Position numbers and translations under genes: made by a program. The notes beneath the pieces are model-generated. The model had not been told where the DNA came from. It was given only the letters and a program-made list of their open reading frames with translations, and made no database searches. A DNA stretch of 64,000 nucleotides, from contig MCGO01000059.1 of the NCBI GenBank assembly GCA_002104985.1, positions 124,001 to 188,000 on the forward strand, written 5' to 3'. This document shows, one piece after another, positions 38,126 to 49,170 of the stretch. Positions within the stretch are counted from its first letter, which is position 1; each line of letters starts with the position of its first letter. The stretch is from Rhizoclosmatium globosum. Its lineage: Eukaryota > Chytridiomycota > Chytridiomycetes > Chytridiales > Chytriomycetaceae.

Positions 38126-39778
38126 TCACTTTGGAGCAACTGGGGCAACGGTGAAGGATGGAACGTTGGTCAAGAAGTAGTACAAGGTACCGGCAGCAAT
38201 CGAAGCGACTGGAAGAGTCAAGATCCAGGAGAGGAAAATCCATCCAAACATCTTCCAGTTGATGGCCTTGGTGTTTCCACCAACGAAACCGACTCCGAGG
38301 GTAGCACCAACAATACACTGGGAGGTAGAGACTGGGAGGGCCAAGAAAGCGGCAGTGATAACAGTCAAAGCAGCACCGAGCTCCATGGCGAAACCACGGG
38401 ATGGGGAGTGGTAAGTCAAGTTGTTACCCAAGTTACGCATGATGTTGTAACCGTAGAAAGCAAGACCCAAGTTGATAGCAATACCTCCGAAAGCCAACAT
38501 CCAGGTTGGAACTGGGGCCTTGGCACCAGTTCCGATCTTTCCTTGGTCCCAGATGGAGAACACACCGGCAAATGGACCAACAGAGTTGGCAACATCGTTG
38601 GAACCGTGGGAGAAGGAGGCAAAGGCAGCAGTCATAACTTGGAGGAAAGAGAACAAGTATTCAGTCTTGTTGTCGTAGAGGTGAACGTTGGCGTGCAAGT
38701 GCTTGGCAGACTCGTACTGGTCTTTGGAGATATCCTGGTAGAAACCCTTGAGGGCAACGTTCTTGAACTTGATCCAGGCTGGGTGTCCCTTCTGAACAGT
38801 TTCAGCCTCAACAACTTCGGTCTTCTCCTCAACAACGGCATCAGTGGTCTGGACTCCGTCGAGCTTGATGTGTGGGGTCATGGCCTGGTTCAAGGTGTAG
38901 GCGAGGTTCTCGTCACGTGGCTGGGTTGGAACGAACCAGATGTAGAAGATGTGGTACCACTTGAGGTTCTCCTCCTTGATAAGACGACGCTGGAAGAATG
39001 GAATGGCAAAAGCAATACAGAAGAAGGCGATGAGACCGGTCATGATACCAACAATAGTGAAAGCCTTAGTCAAGTCTCCAGTAAGAGTAACAGCTCCTCC
39101 TGGGTTGTTACCAGCGACAGAAATTCCCCAGTCTCCACGACCGTTCTTGATGACAATGAAGAAAGAAACGATGAAACCGGTGATGGTGAAGTAGACTGGA
39201 ATAGCGTAGATACCACGCTGGAGGGACTTCTCTGGGTTGGAGAAAACAATCCAACGGGTGAGGGCGTAGATAGTACCGGCAAGGATGGCAGCAAGAGTTG
39301 GAGCAAGAATCCATCCAGAGACAACGTAAGCAACACCACGACCGTTCCAGGACCAGTTGACAGTGTCCCAACCGTAAGCAGCAACACCGACACCAACCAA
39401 GGCACAGACAATAGAGTGGGTACTGGAAGGGTGCATACCAATACGGACGGCTGACATCAACCAAGTGGAGGAAGCAATCAAAGCACACATGAAACCAATC
39501 ATGAGCAAATCTTGACGTCCATCGAAGGCAGTTGGCTTGACAATGTTGTCCTTAATAGTGGAGGCGTTGGAAGCACCCAAGAGAACGGCTCCTCCGAACT
39601 CAGTGAAGAGAGCGATGCAGACAGCCTGGGTGTAAGACAAGGAACGGGAACCAACAGAGGTGGCGAAGGAGTTGGCAACGTCTCCGGCTCCAATGGCATA
39701 ACCATCCATGAAGGCGAAGAGGAGGGTAACCACAAAGATACCAGTGTAGGAGTGGACTGGAAGTGGAACGATAGCCAT
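38126..39778 (-). CDS. PHO89: PHO89-type Na+/phosphate symporter, copy 4 (intact)
   Basis: A single open frame of 550 residues, MAIVPLPVHSYTG to VAPVAPK, with both PiT signatures (residues about 30-45, GAGDVANSFATSVGS; C-terminal FSHGSNDVANSVGP). The N-terminal signature reads GAGD where the other copies have GAND; Asn-to-Gly in this signature is unusual and may alter transport or be a base error. Strong codon bias suggests high expression. It is surrounded by alpha-mannosidase genes, 142 nt from the copy 2 start. Upstream, minus-strand GGGCACGC lies at 39882-39875, 104 nt before the ATG. The start region is duplicated at 40387-40455. Confidence 0.96.
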   Translation of the reverse strand: MAIVPLPVHSYTGIFVVTLLFAFMDGYAIGAGDVANSFATSVGSRSLSYTQAVCIALFTEFGGAVLLGASNASTIKDNIVKPTAFDGRQDLLMIGFMCALIASSTWLMSAVRIGMHPSSTHSIVCALVGVGVAAYGWDTVNWSWNGRGVAYVVSGWILAPTLAAILAGTIYALTRWIVFSNPEKSLQRGIYAIPVYFTITGFIVSFFIVIKNGRGDWGISVAGNNPGGAVTLTGDLTKAFTIVGIMTGLIAFFCIAFAIPFFQRRLIKEENLKWYHIFYIWFVPTQPRDENLAYTLNQAMTPHIKLDGVQTTDAVVEEKTEVVEAETVQKGHPAWIKFKNVALKGFYQDISKDQYESAKHLHANVHLYDNKTEYLFSFLQVMTAAFASFSHGSNDVANSVGPFAGVFSIWDQGKIGTGAKAPVPTWMLAFGGIAINLGLAFYGYNIMRNLGNNLTYHSPSRGFAMELGAALTVITAAFLALPVSTSQCIVGATLGVGFVGGNTKAINWKMFGWIFLSWILTLPVASIAAGTLYYFLTNVPSFTVAPVAPK

Positions 39779-40753
39779 TTTCGTGTGGGTAATTGGTTGA
39801 TGAAATAATTAAACAGGATCCGCCCTTTTGAAGATAATGGCGATGGTGAGTGCGTGCTGGCAAATTTTTTGGGTGCGTGCCCAAAACTGGAAATTATTGC
39901 TTATTCATTTACATACCAATAGATCATAGGAACACAACGAACACAAGTCACTGGATTCACCTTTCTCGGCGAACGAAGAACAAAGAACAAATGTCCAAAA
40001 TTGGGCACGTACATGAATCCATGTGCCATGAGTCTCTTTTAGGATCTAAATCAGTACCAATGGATAGATCTGAATTACGTTAGAGTTACTGGCTGTTGTA
40101 TTTCTATCACTTTGGTTTTATGGCCGCCTTTCATCCAAAATAGGTTTGATTTGTGTGTTGGTTGATACCTATCGAGATGGAATATGCGTGCCCACAAAAT
40201 CAGGGTTTCGTCAATGTGTGCCTTCTTTTCAATCAAGAACCAAAAGATTAAACCTTCTGCTATCACTAGTCTGTCATAAAGTTTATTGGAAAACATTTCA
40301 AAGGACTGCCAACAATCGAACAGATATGACTTTGAATGGTCCAAAAGGGATAACCAGAGTTTTTCCGTTATCTTCAATTGTAACATGAGGGTAACCACAA
40401 AGATACCAGTGTAGGAGTGGACTGGAAGTGGAACGATAGCCATTTTCGTGTGGGTTTCAATATGGGTCAGGCACAATTTTCCAGTTTTTATGATTAAATT
40501 GTAAATTGGTTGGGATGCGTGCCCAAAATTATTGGAGATACGATGTGCGTGCCTGGCAAAAATTAGGGTTTCGTTGATCTTGCGTGCCTTCTTTTCCTTT
40601 CCACTAAATAAAGAACAGAGCTTTTCTTTTTGCTTCTCTGTTATGAGGTTTATTGGAAAACATTCAACGGACAGCCAACAATCGAACAGATACAACTTTG
40701 AATGGTCCAAAAGGGATAACCAGAGTTTTTCCGTTATCTTCAATTGTAACATG
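39722..40753 (+). repeat. tandem duplication of the PHO89-mannosidase gene junction
   Basis: Two tandem units. Unit 1, 39722-40386, runs from the first 19 or so codons of PHO89 copy 4 through its promoter to a degenerate copy of the mannosidase 3' end (40281-40386). Unit 2, 40387-40753, repeats these: 69 bases of PHO89 start (40387-40455 equal 39722-39790), a shorter promoter spacer and the true mannosidase copy 3 end (40648-40753). Both spacers share AGGGTTTCGT and TGCCTTCTTTTC strings. Unit 1 is longer, so one unit has since gained or lost about 300 nt. No complete gene lies in the 885-nt gap; the minus-strand ORF seen here is a chimera of these fragments. Confidence 0.85.
39875..39882 (-). 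promoter_or_regulatory. GGGCACGC motif upstream of PHO89 copy 4
   Basis: Core of the element at 1513 and 3444, here on the minus strand 104 nt before the ATG (39778). Further minus-strand copies lie at 40186-40193 and 40517-40524 within the duplicated promoter, and related GGCACGCA strings nearby. Confidence 0.5.
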
Positions 40754-43700
40754 GTCCTCTAAATCTTCCAAAATATTGCAGAAGCGTGCCTCCTTGATGT
40801 TAAAAAGACTGCTGGCTTATTAGTTAATTCAATCTCGAATCTTTAACTCACGTTTCAACTCTGGCCACTCCACGTCCTCCATAAGATTCATAAAATCTCA
40901 AAACAATATCGACGTTTTCATTCTGATTGGAACCTCGTGGGTCTTCCGCCACTTTGACTGTATCCAACACAAAGTTACTCTCGCTTACTCTGAAAAACTC
41001 AGTATTGAAAAGGAGGGAAGAATTAATCATGATTGGGCTGAACAATGCTGTTAGTTAAATCAATCCGATTTGTCAGCAACTTAACTGAACAATTGGTTTC
41101 TCATTATACTGGTATGCCTTCTTTACAACATCGCTTGCGAGGAAGGAGCCTTTGTGAGGGTACAAAGCATAGCGGAAGTTGTGAATCTCCATGTCAGTGG
41201 TTCCATCAGGTCCTTTTGGAGAGCGAAGTAACGACATTCTCATAATACCTCCCAAAGTAGAGTAGCCATATTTGCAATCATTGAACAAAGCGACGCCGAA
41301 ACCATATTCGGACAAGTCAGCGTATCTGTGACCACAAACTTCAAACCGAGCCAGATCCCTTTTTTCAGCCGTCAGACTGATACAGTCAAAGGAGAAAGAC
41401 TTACCAACTTGTGTTGTAATGGGTGGGACGCTGAATATATCCGAACTGAGTTTCATATGTTGCGAAATCGCAATTGACGTTCAAGGGAAATTCGACTTTC
41501 TATGTGATGGCTTAGGTAAGCAGGAGAATACTGTCAACTTACTAGACAAAGCCTATTTTCATGCCAATCAACCTTTGTATCAAACTCAATCATTCCATCC
41601 GCTGCAGTAATAATGATTCTCTGCTCCAAGGAGCTTCTCTTTGTCAAAGGATGCTTGACTTTCAAAATAACTCGAAGTGGACCAGCTTCCTCCACAGTCG
41701 CCAAACCAACTTTCGCATCCCACCCCTTTTGCAAATGGAACACTTCAATGTCCCATGCGTCCCAACCAGTTGGAATGTCTTCAAATAGCTTGAACACATT
41801 TCCAAGCTGATCTGGAATGATGGATTCGTGTCTGCATTTGATGATTAGCACGAAAGACATATCAAAAAAGCGAAATATACTGGGATTCTCTGTCGTAGAG
41901 CGAAACGAGACGTCCGTGCTGGTCAAACTTGGCGTTGATGAACTTATTTTCAATTTCAAAGCCAGTCTCCTCAGTAACTGGCAATAAATCGTCAACAAGC
42001 TCCAAAAATGAAGACATATTTTTACCGTGAATGAAGTCATCAGAGTCAGTCTGTTTGCTTGAGTTCGACGGAAGAATGATTCGTTGAACTATGACAGTCA
42101 GTAGAGACCCCCAAACACAAGGTGAACACACCTATAACAGGCACAAACTCGCTTGGCTTATTTCCGAGCGCAAATGATTGAAGAGATCCAGACTGGAGAT
42201 CGTTTACTACACATTTTGTATTTAGAAATTCGTTTCCTCCATTGTCGAAATAACAAACCATATACAAGCGCACGTCCATCTTTCGAACACTGGCGCCAAG
42301 TAGAGGAGCCATATAACTCAACGCCTGGTGTTAGCTCCGACATGTTCAATTCAACAACTGTTGCGTCAATAGGCCAACTTGTTGTGTTTATCACGGCGAT
42401 GGCTATGACAATAATCAGAATAAATTCAAATTGATTTACAATACCTTGCTTCAAACCACTGTTGGATGTCAAGTTTCCAGTATCGAACAAAGCCCTCAAC
42501 GCATCGTTCTTTAACTTGTGTCCACTGGCCTCCACATCTCGATAAAAATCCATAACCTCGTCATATACGAGTTTCAGTGAGGTTCCAGGCAACACGTCAT
42601 GAAATTGATTCACAAGAACTAGTTTCCACAGACGATTAAGCTCTGAAGCTGGATACGTGAAATCCGAGTTCTTTTTGTGAGGGTTTGTGAGAACCAAAGT
42701 TGACAAGAATTCAACTTCACGGAGCAGTATTTCGGATTTACGGTTGAATTTCTTGACTAAGCCGTGGGAGGTGTACTGAGCTCACTCATTAATAACTTGA
42801 TCTATGGACAGAAATATAGTTACTCACAGTGCCTCGATGGAATTCGAGATACAGTTCTCCTTTCCACCTTACTAAATCGCGACTAGTCTCTTCAAGGTCT
42901 TTAAAGAACTCTGCCGGTCCTGCGGTTTGAATTGTTGCTGGCAGCCCTTCAAGGTTTCCCAACACTTCCAACCGTTCAATCATAGGATACAATGGCCCAC
43001 CTCCTCCATCACCATTTCCAAACAAATAAAGGGATTTGTTGCTGTAAGCTTTGTCACGATGATTGTGAACGCTGGAATATATCATGTCAGAGCGAACAAA
43101 TAACATAAAGAACCCATTACTTTTTCAAGACTTCACCAACTGTGCATTGGCCACTGTAGGTATCGGCTGGAGGGAAGTGGCTCAGGACTTCAGTGTTATC
43201 AAGCCTTCATATCGGCATCAGATTTCGATGAAAGCAAGGTTTGTTTCCTCACCCTGCCCATTTGAAAGTATTGTTGGGAAACTTGTTGATATTGTTCCAG
43301 CTTATTTTCTGTGTCAAAAAGTATTTCATTCCTTTTGAGAGTCAGTTAAATCGTTTATGTTCAAGCCTTCCAAACCAGCAGAGGTCGCCAACTGAGGAAG
43401 CTGCGACGAATATCCGAATGTATCTATATAGTCATAAATAAATAAGAACCTAGAATTTCTTGAAATTACCAGGCAGCCAAAACACAGTGCACCGTTTTCC
43501 AAAACGACTCTCAAAGTACCGTTGACTGTTTTCCCAATTTAACTTCTCGACCAAACCTAAATTTATCGCATACCCGTACAGAAACTGTCGAACAAGCGAC
43601 TCTCCACTTGTCAAATTGCAGTCCATTTCAACCCAAGTACCTCCGACTGGAAGAAACTGGCCTTTCTTTTCAAACTCTTGCATATCCTTAAATAGTGTCG

Positions 43701-45044
43701 GGTATTTTTGTTCAACCCATTCGTATTGTTGAGCTTGAGAAGCCGTAAATTTGAAATTCGGGTTTCGTTTCATGAATGTGATTTGTCGTGCCCATGACCG
43801 ACCAGATTTGCGTTTGGTTTCATCGTACGGCTGTTTGTTGAAGTTTTTAATTCAAGTACACGTAGTTTTTAGAAACTGCGGCGTACCCATAACCAAGCTG
43901 TATTGAATTAAGAATTAACGTCGAAACAAACAAGTCAGGTTTACATACCTGTATCAATATGACAATGTCCAATGGCATATATTTGATGCAACGAGCGTCC
44001 TCCTTTCTGATGATCTGCAAAGAACTTGACCGCGATTCCGTGGGCTTCAGCCAAAGCCCTAAACCAAGATATTAATGGAACGACATGCCTCGTGGAGTCC
44101 TTACATCTCAAATCCTTCATGCTCCTCCTCGTCATCATCCAATCGAAATGCGTTCATAATACTATCGCCACAATATAACGCGTCTGAATTGATTTGCCAT
44201 TCCTGAGGTGTGTCTTTGACGAGCTGCAGCAAGAGCTTGAAGTACATCAAAAGCTCTTGCGCAAGCTTGTTTCGCACAGATATATCCGCCATACGAAGTT
44301 GCCAGTACTTGTTCATATCGGGTTCAGGAATATCAGTGTTGTTGATTCCATTTCGCCCGTTGCAAGCCATTTCAAGACAGAGCTCGAATTTCTGGATTCG
44401 CGAGAGTGTCAATGTTGGAACTGGAAATGGAGGGAGGGAGGAGGAAGTGTTGTGTACCTGACCAGCAACAGCATTCTCCGCCAAAAGATAATCAACATGG
44501 CGGTCTTCATCATTATCTCCTCCAGTTAATCCAGTGATTGGTACACCATCCGTTGACCAAATCATGAGTTCTGTCCCAGAATCAAATTCGAACAAGACTT
44601 GGTGGCCCTCAAAGTCAGCCGGGATTTCAATTGAAACCTATCATAATCACAGGGTGTAAGAGCTCCATAATCTTCAAGATAGTTTGTACCTTGAACCAGA
44701 ATGTTGAGAAGCCTAGTATCATGGCATTGATTGTAAATACCCTACTCACACTAACAAGGAACCAATAACAGACTTACTCGGCCCAAACCATTCGCCAACA
44801 TTTGTCGGTTTATATTCCCCCTTCATCGCCTCCTCAAATGAAATGCGCTTCCTGTCGGGCACCGGAAACACTTCCAACACAACTGCCTTCCCACTTCGCT
44901 TCTTCCACAAAACAGTGTTCAAATTCACATCATCAAACTCTCCTCGCTGAATAAACTTTTCGAGTCGCCCAATTGTAATGTCACGATGTTTCTGGAGCGT
45001 GTTGAGGTTGTTGGTCAGCGGCTGCTTGGCCCCTCGAATCATTT
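40664..45044 (-). CDS. AMS1: AMS1-type GH38 alpha-mannosidase, copy 3
   Basis: Start [17 protein letters not shown] (45044), [38 protein letters not shown], microexon 43887-43897 (WLW), [12 protein letters not shown]-terminus [17 protein letters not shown] ending at 40664. Its first exon is clearly diverged from copies 1 and 2, so it is the outgroup of the array. Numerous short introns. A decayed copy of its 3' end lies just beyond the stop (40281-40386). The Met at 45044 was preferred over upstream in-frame Mets because all three copies start shortly before KQPL-NNLNTLQ. Confidence 0.92.
43887..43897 (-). other. 11-nt microexon of alpha-mannosidase copy 3
   Basis: Sense CTTGGTTATGG between AG (43899-43898) and GTACGC (43886-43881). 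Encodes the WLW core between HIDT and PYDETKR. Confidence 0.85.
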
Positions 45045-45211
45045 TAAAAAGAATACAATAATTTTGTCGTAAGAAAAGAAGGAAGAAGAATATATATATC
45101 TTTTTTATAATTTCGATCTTTTCGTCTTGCTCGTTGTCGAATTGCGGACTGCCTCCACATTGTCTTCCCCTCCCCATAAGGCACAAAACTCATTCCTTTC
45201 TTGTTCCAACG

Positions 45212-46272
45212 CTATCTCCATCTCCGGACCTGCGTTAAAAGTCGCTTGAACCCTCGAATGGCACTCGGATACGCGTCCATCCATTCCTTCTCAAAGACTT
45301 GTTGCTTTACAATATCTATGGCTGAGAGATTCTCATTATCGGATGTTGGGTGATAAGGCCACGCGATAAACATTCTGGGGGTAGGATGCGTGGGGATGTA
45401 AGAAGAGATAATGCAGCTGATGGTCCCAAGAGCGAACGTAGACGGGAAGCTCCTCCCCAACCTGTCACCACGCCCATCTTTGTTTGCAGGTAACTGAAAT
45501 TGAGGATATTAGCGATATTCTGTTGCTGTCAGAAGGAGCAGTATTCCCAATACTCGCTCAGCAAATTCCAATCACAATGCATGATACATCCATAATTGCA
45601 TGATTCCATTATTCTGAACGCTTCGTCGGTTAATTTCTCTCATACAGTCCAGACTTCCTCTGTAAACCATCAACCCTTGAACAGAATCAAACTATCGCAG
45701 ATTCACACATATTTGCCTGCATAATGGCTAATGAATTCACGTACGTACCCAGCCCGGGCTGTATTGGCCATGACCCTTAAATCACACCAGCTCATGAGTT
45801 CACACCCCCACCAAGCGCAAATCCATCAACAGCAGCAATTGAAACAAGAGGAAGCCGGTGCAAACGCAACAAGTTCGAGTGCATTGTCGCAGTCATTTCC
45901 CTCGCAAATTGATACGAGAAAGGGTTCTCTGTCGTTGAAGTTGAGGACAGGTCTGGTGTGATCATTAGCTTCACAGGAATCCAGAAGGGATCCTACCAAA
46001 GCCTGAGCAAAATGTCTTGTTTTCGCCAGTTACAATCACAGCAACAAGTTGTTTGTCCTGCGCAGAACGTGTCTCCAGTTGAGTGATTACATCCCAAACT
46101 CCCTCATCATTGAAGGTGAAAGAGCATTCCGCTTCGTCTGATTCGATATACTGATTAAAGCTACATTCTTTGCCTTTGTTTGCACGTGGTTCGCGATCGC
46201 CTGAATCGTGAGATGTACACTCATGTTTAACAAATGAATAATAAGTAGATCTGTCAAAAAAAGAAGTGACAA
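45212..46272 (-). CDS. crotonase-fold protein, ECHDC1 (ethylmalonyl-CoA decarboxylase)-like
   Basis: Crotonase motifs in order: ISISNQTKRNALSPSMM, VIVTGENKTFCSGF-DLSS (oxyanion region), RLPLVSIAAVDGFALGGG-CELMSWCDLRVM, and QTKMGVVTGWGGASRL. The MG-V-GWGGA-RL segment favours ECHDC1, a proofreading enzyme that removes ethyl/methylmalonyl-CoA, over ordinary enoyl-CoA hydratase. Introns: one just after CSGF (about 50 nt) and one of about 265 nt (about 45490-45757). Three frame breaks fit single missing bases: near 46098 (T run before GGGATG, sense), near 45806 (G run in GGG-CEL) and near 45345. A Met at about 46224 (MSVHLTIQ) is an alternative start, leaving more room to the divergent gene at 46305. 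Confidence 0.78.
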
Positions 46273-46304
46273 ACATTACATTATTCTAAACTTCCCCTTC
46301 AAAA

Positions 46305-49081
46305 ATGAGTCTAAAGCCTCCAATTAAATCCCTGCGCAGAGGATTTGCGACCACAGCCTCCGTCGTCGCTGTTACTCTAATTCTGTGTTTCTGCTTGCGA
46401 TCTTCACTGCCAATCACATGGCCACCTTCCTCATCCACTTCTGACGCGTCCATTCTGAAACCTGTGTCTTCCCAAACAGCACCACCTCACTCGTTATTAT
46501 CTTTCTCAATGAAAACTATACTTCCACTCGCCCACCCTCAGTCCATTCCACTGGCGAATTGGAAGTAGCACTGGATGCGACACACCCGGGTGTCCTGTTC
46601 CTCGTGCTGCCCTCATAGGAATCTTGACTACTCCTGGCCTCGAAAACTCTGCACGACGCGCTTATTTGAGGACAAAGTATAAGGAGCTTATGGAAGGTGT
46701 TCAGGAAGAGTTTAAGGTGGATGTGCGGGTATGTACTGTGTCCCCAACTGAAAACTTATTTTAATTGTAAGTTTGTCTGGGTGGGTCATCACCAATGTCC
46801 CTAGGATATCGCATTACTTTCTTCAAACTCAATCAATCAACTTAACTCAACGTATTTTACAGTATTTCTTTGGAACTTCAGACAAGCTCGAAACACGCTA
46901 TCAACTCAACCTCGAAAAATCCCAAAATCCTGAAGATACTGTCATAACCACTCGTATCGAGCATCGCGATGAAGGAAAAATTCTTGACTGGTTCACTTAC
47001 GCGAGATCGCAGCTCTATTCCCCCATCCAACATTAGAAGGAAAGTTCTGCAAGCGTTACTTGTTTGTGGGAAAGACAGATGACGACTCTGTTGTTCATCT
47101 GGGGAAACTGGGAAGGTTACTTGTGAACATTGTCAATACTTCCAAGAGCGCAACGCATTTTGTTGGAGATATGTTCTGTACGTTGAATCACTTATTGTGT
47201 GCTTACTCACACAAATTGTATGTTAGACGATCAGATTGGAAAGAAACGAACCTGGATTAAGGGAATGCATGGAATGCTATATTTAATGACAGCCGACCTC
47301 GTGGAGTGGATTGTACACTCGAAAGTCCCCAGGAAAACCTGAAGGGCATTGAAGATCAACAAGTATGTTTCTGTGTGAGCTTATTTTGGCAAACGAATAA
47401 CTTTTTTATAACAGGTAGGATATGGCTCATGCTGTCCAACATTAAAATGATGGTTCGATGTTGGCTTGAAGAGATTCCATGACTTGATGAATGTCAACCC
47501 AATCACAAATACTTTCCAAAACGAAATCACACAAGAAACTATTGTGGTACATTACTGCAAGACTCTTGAGGCGTTCTTTAAGTGTATGGCCGGTCTCTTT
47601 GAAGAGTATGAAACAAACTCCCCCCCCCCCAAAAACAAAAAAACTAACACCAACAAAACAGAATCGGACCAAAACACCCATTACTAGAACCAACCGCCGC
47701 CCAAACCAGATTAAAGCAACAAGGCCTCTTCCTCCCCCTCACCCACCTCTCCGAAACCTTAGCCTACATCCAATCAAACAAAACAACCCTCCTCCTCGCA
47801 GAATTCGACCACCACCTCTTATACCACCCCCTCCTCACCCACTCGCATCGCCTCGGCCTCCCCATCACAGTCGAAGACATGAACTCAATGATGCACGCCC
47901 TCCAAAAAAACGGGTCCCACGGAATGTCCCTGGACCCACTCCAACTGGACCCCTTCATCGCAAACCACATCATTGGAGCGTACGCGCGTCGAATGGGTCT
48001 TCTTGAGGGCGACGTTAACCTTGACGAAGTGTATGACGACGTGATGCAATCTGTTGCTCACGGAGAGTGAAGCCAGATGGAGTCTCAAGGTGGAGGAGGG
48101 GAGCGATCCGAAAATCATGTCGGGGGAGGAACTAGATCTTTGATTGTTGTGAGTAGTTTGAAGAAGGCTGTTGGTGTATCCATGATGCCCAAAAAGAACG
48201 TGAGTGCAAAAGTGTTGATTGAAGGGTTCGTGGGGAAGGTCAAGGCGCTTGGATTCAGTTTGCAGCAGATTAATATGACGGCGTGTTTGAAAGAGTATGT
48301 GTTATGGAAATGGGGGTTACTGAGTCTGAAGAGGATTTCATGGGCTTTGTGCTTCGTGATGCGATTCTCAAGGTTTCTCCCGGCTTGGAATCGTTGCTGA
48401 AAAGGATTCGGATTTGATTGAGTATGCTACGACGGTTATGAAACAGTTTGCACCGTTCAAGGACTTTGAGGATGAGATTCTTGAGTTCTTTGTGGCTCAA
48501 GCGAGTTTTGGCGTTGGGATTGAGTTGTCGGATGAGGAGCTGGTGCGTCGCCGGAACTATGTGGCTGATTTGTTGAGGAGGTTTGGATATCTGAAGGTTG
48601 GTGATTTGGATGTGATTACAGTGTCCTTCAAAGTCTATGAACGCGTTCACTTATGCAATGGACTCTTTTCCGGGCGGAGGAGATGGAGAATATGGCAAAA
48701 GAGTTGCGTGAAGTGGGCCGGACCAGAAACTCGAGGATGCGTACATTGATTCGTTTTTGGTCACAAGATTGTTGATGGTCGTGCGAAACACTTGGAGTTA
48801 AGCTCACCAAGACGAAAAAGAAGCTTGTCATGTCTCGGATTTCTAAGAGAGAAAAGGCTGGAAGGAGGCTTGGAGAAAGTTGGACGGATGGATTCACTCT
48901 TGATTTCTTGATTTCTAACAGACTTTGGAGTAATAAATGCATGAGTTATTGGCACGATAAGGCCCCATTCCTTTTTAAGAAAGGTGTCAAGAAATTCATA
49001 CGCTCTAAGGTTTATTATGAGGCGCCAATAAGTACAACTGAAAAACAAACTAAAGTACAAAAACAGTCAAGTGGCAAGTGA
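46305..49081 (+). CDS. GT31-like type II membrane protein with helical tail, paralogue B (several frame breaks)
   Basis: MSLKPPIKSLRRG then a hydrophobic anchor (VVAVTLILCFC), GCPVPRAALIGILTT, YFFGTSDKLETRY, DEGKILDWFTYARSQ, YLFVGKTDDDSV (metal site), GMHGMLYLMTADLVEWI, ETIVVHYCK. This follows paralogue A motif for motif and shares intron positions (for example before MHGM). The tail also shows LGLPITVEDM, MGLLEGDVN, LGFSLQQI and FGYLKVGDL units. Frame changes occur near 46590, 47330, 48070, 48290, 48400 and 48710-48780, more than in paralogue A. It may be a decaying copy, or simply suffer the window-wide one-base losses. An exact exon map was not attempted. Confidence 0.65.
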
Positions 49082-49170
49082 CACAAGAGGCCCAAAAAAC
49101 AGATTCATAAAGATATAAAAGTATACGGAAGAAGGAGACGCCCGATGTAAACTAAAGCTCGGAATAGAGC

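Noticed and set aside
38111..39454. 447-residue plus-strand open frame opposite PHO89 copy 4
   Set aside because: It is antisense to an intact, conserved transporter with strongly biased codons; such bias leaves the opposite strand open. Its Ser/Asn/Gly/Val-rich residues show no domain. The same holds for 1598-2806 and 124-810 on the minus strand.
40075..40752. 225-residue minus-strand frame containing a PHO89-like start
   Set aside because: It is a chance chimera: out-of-frame mannosidase 3' ends joined to 20 residues of duplicated PHO89 start.
47620..47700. C-run (CCCCCCCCCC) and A-rich strings as a repeat or regulatory site
   Set aside because: They lie at an intron of GT31-like paralogue B with the usual C/A-rich 3' half; a low-complexity homopolymer is sufficient explanation.
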